From assembly GCA_964606165.1 (NCBI GenBank), contig CAZSFQ010000002.1:62001-126000 (forward strand): DNA of 64,000 nt. Direction: 5' to 3'. The stretch comes from UBA4923 sp964606165 (lineage in GTDB: Bacteria; Bacillota; Clostridia; Saccharofermentanales; DTU023). The position numbers and the translations under genes are program-made. Below are positions 59,228-64,000 of this stretch, in pieces. The stretch's first letter is position 1, and the number at the start of each line of letters is the position of its first letter. Under the pieces are notes generated by a model. The model was given only the letters and a program-made list of their open reading frames with translations. It was not told the DNA's origin and ran no database searches.

Positions 59228-60096
59228 CGGAAGTAGCCGATCAGAAAATCCCGGAAACGCTTTTCATAGCGGTTGAGGCCCCGTCCGCCGTCGGTGGCCA
59301 GATTGATGAAGCGCCGGCAGGGGGGATTCGTGATGGAGAGAAGCTTGACCTTGACATCACCCTCTGTTTCCGCGGGCCAGGTCAGGGCCGGGATGAAGGC
59401 GACGCCGTGGCCGGAGCTGACGTAGCGCATGACGGTCGATGTATTGTCAGTTTCAAAGATGACATTGGGTTCGAAGCCGGCCAGTTTGCAGTAGTAGTCG
59501 GTGATTTGACGCAGGCCCCGGGTCTTGAAAAGGCTGACGAAACCCATGCCGCTCACCTGGGCCAGGGCGATCTGATCCAGCTGGCCAAAGGGGCCGTCCG
59601 GCTGGACGGCCAGCTTGATTTCCTCCTCTGCCAGGACCAGGGAGCCTGCCCGGTCCGGCCGCTCGCGGGAGGAATAAAGGCGCAGGGGGTAGTCCTGGGG
59701 ATCCCTGTCCTGGGGCGCGTCCTGGTGGAGTACGCGAAATTTGGCGTCTTGGTACTCCTGGGCAAAAGAGGTACAGATGGAAGGGAAGAGGCGGGAAGCG
59801 GCTTCCACTACGATGGAGATGGTGGTTTCCTCCTGTTGTTTCCTCTTTTGCAGGGCCGATTCCAGGTTGGCCGTGAGCCGGAGGATCTGGCGGGCATAGT
59901 CGTAGACCAGGCGGCCGTTTTCGTTCAGCCGGATCCCCTTGCCGGTCCGGACCAGGAGCTGGAGTCCCAATTCCTTTTCCAGGGCGCGCACGGCCCGGGT
60001 CACCGCGGGCTGGGGGATGCCCAGGTGGGCACTGGCGCGGGTGATGCTGCCGAACTCAGCTACATGCCGAAAGAGATTGAGCTGGTGAAAAGTCAT
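59188..60096 (-). CDS. LysR-family transcriptional regulator
   Basis: The N-terminal winged helix is LNLFRHVAEFGSITRASAHL, PQPAVTRAVRALEKELGLQL and LLVRTGKGIRLNENG. It is followed by a 200-residue periplasmic-binding-like effector domain. The ATG at 60096, with AAGGGGG 6 nt upstream, gives a protein of usual length (302). An ATG 20 codons earlier adds an unrelated stretch. It probably responds to malonate or a related compound and controls the decarboxylase cluster, inferred from position only. The regulator and birA are divergent and share a 130-bp intergenic region. Confidence 0.88.
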   Translation of the reverse strand: MTFHQLNLFRHVAEFGSITRASAHLGIPQPAVTRAVRALEKELGLQLLVRTGKGIRLNENGRLVYDYARQILRLTANLESALQKRKQQEETTISIVVEAASRLFPSICTSFAQEYQDAKFRVLHQDAPQDRDPQDYPLRLYSSRERPDRAGSLVLAEEEIKLAVQPDGPFGQLDQIALAQVSGMGFVSLFKTRGLRQITDYYCKLAGFEPNVIFETDNTSTVMRYVSSGHGVAFIPALTWPAETEGDVKVKLLSITNPPCRRFINLATDGGRGLNRYEKRFRDFLIGYFRQETGRGGQDSGG

Positions 60097-60151
60097 GGCC
60101 GGCCCCCTTGTCCCTGGTTTTCTAAGGATACTATAAAGAGGCTGCCGGGTC

Positions 60152-60201
60152 GTCAACTATATTAATTTGCAGTTGACATTCCGGGATCAACTTTCCATAA
60201 T
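60152..60201 (+). promoter_or_regulatory. birA promoter overlapped by repeated GTCAAC half-sites
   Basis: TTGACA (60173-60178), 17 bp, CATAAT (60196-60201) is a good promoter for birA-bioY. GTCAACT (60152-60158) and AGTTGAC (60171-60177) form a dyad 12 bp apart. A further TCAAC (60187-60191) mirrors the GTTGA of the second arm. The sites overlap the -35 and could bind BirA or LysR. The sequence is only roughly like known BirA operators. Confidence 0.7.
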
Positions 60202-60228
60202 GACCGGGAAGCGGACGGAGGATCAAGC

Positions 60229-61176
60229 ATGCGTACAGCGGCCGGTGTACTGAAAATCCTGAGGGAAAAACAAGGCCAGGTATCGGGCGCCAGGATGGCG
60301 TCCCGGCTGGGCCTGACCCGGGCCGCCGTCTGGAAGGCCGTCCAATTGCTGCGCCAGGAGGGCTACGTGATCGAGGGCGTTTCAAACCGGGGCTATACCC
60401 TGGCCGGCGAAACGGACCGGCTCTCCGCTTCAGGCATCGAGAGCCGGCTTTCCGGCCTGTGGAGGGGGACGGCTGTCCAGGTCTACCAAGAGCTGACCTC
60501 GACCAACACCCTGGCCCGGCAGAGGGCCGGCGAGAAAAGGCAGCTGCTCATTGCCGCCGACTCGCAGACCGCGGGCCGGGGCAGGAGGGGCCGGGATTTC
60601 TATTCACCCCCGGACGCCGGCCTGTACTTCTCGCTTGCCATGGATTGGGGGAGGGAGGAGCCGCCCGTCTTAGTGACCACCATGGCGGCTGTCGCGGCCG
60701 CCCTGGTCCTGGAGCGTGAATTCGGCGTGGCTGTTGGGATCAAGTGGGTCAACGATCTTTATTTGCAGGACAGGAAGATCTGCGGCATCCTGACGGAAGC
60801 GGTTACCAGCCTGGAGTCAGGACTGACGGCCTCCCTGGTGACAGGCATCGGCATCAACCTCACGGAGCCGGAAGGCGGCTATCCTGAATCCATCCGCCGG
60901 ACCGCGGGGGCCCTGGCCGGGCAGGGAACCAGGATCGACAGGAACCGCCTCATCGCCCTGATCGCCAATGACCTGGGCAGCCTGATTGAGCGGCTGCCGG
61001 ACCGGGGCTACCTGGACCGCTACCGGGAGCGCTGCTTTATTCTGGGCCGCAAGGTCAGGCTGGATACAGGCCAAACCATTATTCCCCACGCCATCTCGGA
61101 TGAGGGGGCTTTGCTTTACCGGGACGGAAATGAAATCCGGTCCCTTCAGACGGGCGAGGTCTCCATCCTCTTATGA
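60229..61176 (+). CDS. birA: Bifunctional biotin-protein ligase and biotin repressor
   Basis: It attaches biotin to carrier lysines through biotinyl-AMP and, with its N-terminal winged helix, represses biotin genes. Residues 5-60 form the HTH (VLKILREKQGQVSGARMASRL by parts, AVWKAVQLLRQEGY). The ligase domain has STNTLARQ, AADSQTAGRGRRGRDFYSPP by parts, the KWVNDLY motif and KICGILTEA. A C-terminal SH3-like piece follows. At 315 residues it is complete. It overlaps bioY by 4 nt. Its place next to a biotin-dependent pump makes functional sense. Confidence 0.96.
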   Translation: MRTAAGVLKILREKQGQVSGARMASRLGLTRAAVWKAVQLLRQEGYVIEGVSNRGYTLAGETDRLSASGIESRLSGLWRGTAVQVYQELTSTNTLARQRAGEKRQLLIAADSQTAGRGRRGRDFYSPPDAGLYFSLAMDWGREEPPVLVTTMAAVAAALVLEREFGVAVGIKWVNDLYLQDRKICGILTEAVTSLESGLTASLVTGIGINLTEPEGGYPESIRRTAGALAGQGTRIDRNRLIALIANDLGSLIERLPDRGYLDRYRERCFILGRKVRLDTGQTIIPHAISDEGALLYRDGNEIRSLQTGEVSILL

Positions 61177-61676
61177 CAAGCCGTGCCATCACGCGGATCG
61201 CCCTCATGGCCCTTGCCACCCTGGTCGCCGGCCTGATCCGCCTCCCGGCAGGCCCCCTGCCCCTGACCCTTCAAAGCCTGGCTGTCCTTTTGACAGGGCT
61301 CTTGCTGCCCCCGTCAGGGGCTTTTTACGCCATGTCCCTCCACCTGGCTCTGAAATTCCTTTTGGGCGGCGCCGGCATTCTTCTTTCACCCTCCTTTGGC
61401 TTCGTCCTGGCCTTCATCCCCGCGGCCTGCCTGCTCGCCTGGCTGACAGGCCGGCGGGGGCTGTCCCCCCTGCACCTGGCGGCAGCCTCCCTGGTCCTTT
61501 ACGCCGTCGGCCTGCCTTACATGGGGGCGGTTCTTTTCTATCTGGGCGACACGAAGCGGATGGAGGTCTGGCTGCTGATCAAGACGGGCATGCTGATCTT
61601 CCTGCCCGGCGATTTTCTCAAAGCGGCCCTGGCCTTCACCATGGCGAAAAGAATCCGCCCCCATCTGGAAGCATAA
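61173..61676 (+). CDS. bioY: Biotin transporter substrate-binding subunit BioY
   Basis: This is the biotin-specific S-component of an ECF importer, with six membrane helices in 167 residues. Typical parts are LPLTLQSLAVLLTGLLLPPSGAF (by parts), GGAGILLSPSFGFVLAF and YLGDTKRMEVWLLIKTGMLIFLPGD by parts. No EcfAAT genes are in the window, so it would use a shared module. It is coupled to birA by ATGA overlap. Confidence 0.95.
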   Translation: MTSRAITRIALMALATLVAGLIRLPAGPLPLTLQSLAVLLTGLLLPPSGAFYAMSLHLALKFLLGGAGILLSPSFGFVLAFIPAACLLAWLTGRRGLSPLHLAAASLVLYAVGLPYMGAVLFYLGDTKRMEVWLLIKTGMLIFLPGDFLKAALAFTMAKRIRPHLEA

Positions 61677-61706
61677 AAAAGATCCGCCCCGGGGAAGGGG
61701 CGGATC
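61675..61706 (-). terminator. Rho-independent terminator of the molybdenum hydroxylase operon
   Basis: GATCCGCCCC and GGGGCGGATC pair around a 6-nt loop. On the minus strand a T-run follows the stem, so it ends leftward transcription from the hydroxylase gene. It may act weakly for bioY too. Confidence 0.88.
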
Positions 61707-61742
61707 CTGACGGCTTGGGTCCGGCCTGGCCGGCCGGTGCTT

Positions 61743-64000
61743 TTACTTGATGTCTTTTTTGCCGCTGGCGATGCCGAGTGCGACATTTTCAGGTGTCAGC
61801 GGCAGGTGATAGAAGTTGATGCCCAAAGCGTCGTAGAGGGCGTTGCCGATGGCCGACGGGATGGAGATCATGGTGTGTTCCGCCACGCCCCGGGCGCCGT
61901 AGGGCCCGTTGAGCTGCGGGTTCTCGATGTAGATGGGGACCACCTCAAGCGGCATGTCCTTCATGGTGGGGATTTTGTTGTCGGTGAAGGAGGGGTTGAG
62001 GAGCACATTGTCATCGTTGAACTTGTAGCCCTCCAAAATGGCCGAACCGATACCCTGCATGACGCCGCCGACGACCTGGCCGTATACCATGCGCTCGTTG
62101 ATGACCTGTCCCAGGTCAAAGGCCGAGGCCACTTTCAGGACGGTAATGGCTCCTGATTCCACATCGACTTCGATGTCCACGGCGTGGGCGCCGAAGGTCC
62201 ATGCCAGGGCAGGGTGTCCCTTGCCCGTCTCGGGATCCAGGTTGGTCAGCCCGTCCGCCATGCAGATGCCATGGGCGATCAGGGGACCGCCGATGCCGTT
62301 GCCGTCGGGGTAGGCATAACCCAGGGCCATATCCTTGTAGGCAACCCGCCGCTCGGGCCGGTGCTTGTTGTAGATGTAGCCGTCACCGTGTGTCAGGAAT
62401 TCGGGGGCGCAGCGCAAGGCCTGGCCCGCGATATCCTTCATCTGGTCCAGCATCTTGCGGCTGGCCTGGATGGTGGCATTGCCGCCCATGAAGGTGTACT
62501 TGGAGGCCACCGTATTCCAGTCGTAGGGATTGGTCTCGGTGTTGGTTTCCTTGATGACCTCGATCATCTCGATGGGCAGATCCAGTTCCTGGGCGGCGAT
62601 CTGGGCGATGGAGGTCAGGGCCCCCTGGCCGTAGTCGATGGCCCCGATCATGATCTTGACATGGCCGTCGCCTGCCATCTGCATGATGACGGAAGTCGCC
62701 GTGTTGGGCGGCATGGCGGGTGCCTTCTGGATCATGGCGAAGCCCTTGCCGCGGATCTTGCCGGTCTTCCATTCGCGGGCGCGGTCCTCTTCGCTCTTGC
62801 GGCCCGTCCAGCCGATTTCCTTGACTACAGCCGACAGGCAGTCAGCCGGGCAGCCGGTGCTGCGGGTCATGCGCTCACCGGTGACCGTGGTCGCGCCGGG
62901 GCGCAGGATGTTCTTCATGCGGAACTCGTAAGGGTCGATGCCCAGCTTCTGGGACAGGATGTCCATCTGGCGCTCGACCGTCCACAGGGTTTCCAGGTGG
63001 CCGAAGCCGCGGTAGGCGGTGGAAAAGACCTTGTTGGTGTAAATGGTGTTGGACACGATGGATACATTGTCGACATCGTAGGGTCCGAGGCCGCCGTAGA
63101 CGGCTGTCTTGCCCACATTGACCCCGTAGTCGGCGTAAGCGCCGCTGTCCCAGTCGTAGACGATGTCGGAGGCGACCATTTTGCCGTCCTTGCTGACACC
63201 GGTCTTGATCCTGCCCCGCATGCCGGCCCGTGTAGGCAGGTAGTTGAACTCCTGTTCACGGGTCATGCGAAGTTTGACGGGGGCGCCGCCGCTGGCCCGC
63301 GAAAGCAGGGTGACCAGGGGCTCCAGATGGATGCCGGCCTTGCCGCCAAAGGCGCCGCCGACAAAGGGGATATGAACCTCAATGTCGGATTCCTTGACGC
63401 CGAAGCTGAAAGCCATGAGCTGGCGCAGGGCAAAGGGCGACTGGGCCGAGGACCAGATCCGGATGCGGTTGGAGAAGGGGTCGGCCTCGACGATTGAAAC
63501 GTGGGTCTCAAGCGGGACGTGGGCGACCGCCGGCAGGGTGAACTCGTTTTCGACGACCAGATCGGCCCCTTCAAGGCCTTTTTTGGGGTCGCCTTTCAGG
63601 CTCTTGTTGAGGCTGGCGATGTTCGATTCCGGCTGGGGGAAGAAGACGCCTTCGACGTGTTTGATCTCGGCGATGTTCTCATGGACCAGGATTTTTGCCT
63701 CCAGGGCGTCGTCCAGGTTTCGGACGGGCTCGAGGACCTCGTACTCGACCTGGATCAGGGAGACGGCTTTTTCGGCGATGGCTTCCGTGGTCGCGGCGAC
63801 CGCGGCCACCACCTCGCCCTGATAGCGGGTCTCGCCCTTGGCCATGGCCAGTTTGTCCTGCATGTACAGGCCGACCAGAATATCGGTGTCCTCACCCGTG
63901 ATCACCGCCTTGACGCCGACCAGGGCCTTGGCCCTGCTGGTGTCGATGGAGACGATCCGCGCCCTGGCGTGAGGGGAGTGCAGGGTCTTGGCATGGAGCA
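61743..64000 (-). CDS. Xanthine-dehydrogenase-family molybdenum-binding subunit (5' end outside window)
   Basis: The frame stays open to the right edge, and the residues encoded before the GTG at 63905 (KTLHSPHARARIVSIDTSRA by parts) are the usual start of this family. The gene is therefore cut, with perhaps 20-60 residues missing. Conserved parts seen are VGGAFGGKAG, RMTREQEF, TAYRGFGHLETLW, GALTSIAQIAAQEL, GARGVAEHTMI (with the catalytic-position Glu) and IGNALYDAL. Such enzymes hydroxylate purines, nicotinate or other heterocycles using a molybdenum cofactor. The substrate cannot be told. FAD and FeS subunits would be outside the window. Confidence 0.93.
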   Translation of the reverse strand, partial: LHAKTLHSPHARARIVSIDTSRAKALVGVKAVITGEDTDILVGLYMQDKLAMAKGETRYQGEVVAAVAATTEAIAEKAVSLIQVEYEVLEPVRNLDDALEAKILVHENIAEIKHVEGVFFPQPESNIASLNKSLKGDPKKGLEGADLVVENEFTLPAVAHVPLETHVSIVEADPFSNRIRIWSSAQSPFALRQLMAFSFGVKESDIEVHIPFVGGAFGGKAGIHLEPLVTLLSRASGGAPVKLRMTREQEFNYLPTRAGMRGRIKTGVSKDGKMVASDIVYDWDSGAYADYGVNVGKTAVYGGLGPYDVDNVSIVSNTIYTNKVFSTAYRGFGHLETLWTVERQMDILSQKLGIDPYEFRMKNILRPGATTVTGERMTRSTGCPADCLSAVVKEIGWTGRKSEEDRAREWKTGKIRGKGFAMIQKAPAMPPNTATSVIMQMAGDGHVKIMIGAIDYGQGALTSIAQIAAQELDLPIEMIEVIKETNTETNPYDWNTVASKYTFMGGNATIQASRKMLDQMKDIAGQALRCAPEFLTHGDGYIYNKHRPERRVAYKDMALGYAYPDGNGIGGPLIAHGICMADGLTNLDPETGKGHPALAWTFGAHAVDIEVDVESGAITVLKVASAFDLGQVINERMVYGQVVGGVMQGIGSAILEGYKFNDDNVLLNPSFTDNKIPTMKDMPLEVVPIYIENPQLNGPYGARGVAEHTMISIPSAIGNALYDALGINFYHLPLTPENVALGIASGKKDIK

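Overview
The window looks like part of the chromosome of an anaerobic, amino-acid-fermenting member of the Bacillota (Clostridia type) with fairly high G+C. The signs are a pyruvate:ferredoxin oxidoreductase, the methylaspartate route of glutamate fermentation, a biotin-dependent membrane decarboxylase, a DnaD/DnaC-type helicase-loading pair, strong AGGAGG ribosome binding sites and sigma-A-like promoters. Species cannot be named from the sequence. Both ends cut genes: a membrane or heptad-repeat protein on the left and a molybdenum hydroxylase large subunit on the right.

Region 1 (2.6-12.3 kb) is one long operon for glutamate fermentation through 3-methylaspartate: both subunits of a class I hydratase (inferred mesaconase), a GntR regulator, glutamate mutase GlmS, GlmL and GlmE, methylaspartate ammonia-lyase, and CitD, CitE and CitF of (citra)malate lyase. 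Together they would turn glutamate into ammonia, acetate and pyruvate. The lyase prosthetic-group enzymes appear 6 kb downstream as a CitX-CitG fusion (19.6-21.0 kb). Just before it is an odd protein that joins a P-loop to an AlaRS-editing-like domain. Between these blocks lie an HTH/membrane pair with a perfect operator palindrome, an NAD-dependent epimerase, an MgtA P-type ATPase and an amidase.

Region 2 (21-36 kb) holds housekeeping and cell-envelope genes: an SH3/NlpC-P60 wall hydrolase, a GT2 glycosyltransferase, a PHP phosphoesterase, a phosphoglycerate kinase-triosephosphate isomerase fusion, GpmI, PFOR, the DnaD and DnaC-like proteins, AcpS, and an SH3 protein whose NlpC/P60 domain seems to have lost its catalytic residues.

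Region 3 (36-43.6 kb) is a nucleoside uptake and salvage operon: BMP-family lipoprotein, ABC ATPase, two permeases, two tandem nucleoside hydrolases and a flavodoxin-fold oxidoreductase. A 1.1 kb AT-rich stretch follows, with the 3' end of a tRNA but no tRNA body, and one lipoprotein gene. This looks like the scar or edge of an integrated element.

Region 4 (44.8-48.5 kb) is rpmG-secE-nusG-rplK-rplA-[L10 leader]-rplJ-rplL, ended by a terminator with no rpoBC behind it. Then come a CBS-domain protein, a small Cys-rich membrane protein, a MATE exporter, an alpha/beta hydrolase and a minimal zincin.

Region 5 (52.6-61.7 kb) is probably a malonate-using energy-conserving cluster: an MdcA-type malonate transferase, an MmdA carboxyltransferase, OadG-like, biotin-carrier and OadB-like sodium-pump subunits, an amidase, a LysR regulator, and then BirA and BioY, which supply and attach the biotin. 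MdcA combined with a CoA-type carboxyltransferase, without MdcC/D/E, is the most unusual arrangement in the window. The right edge is a xanthine-dehydrogenase-family subunit on the minus strand.
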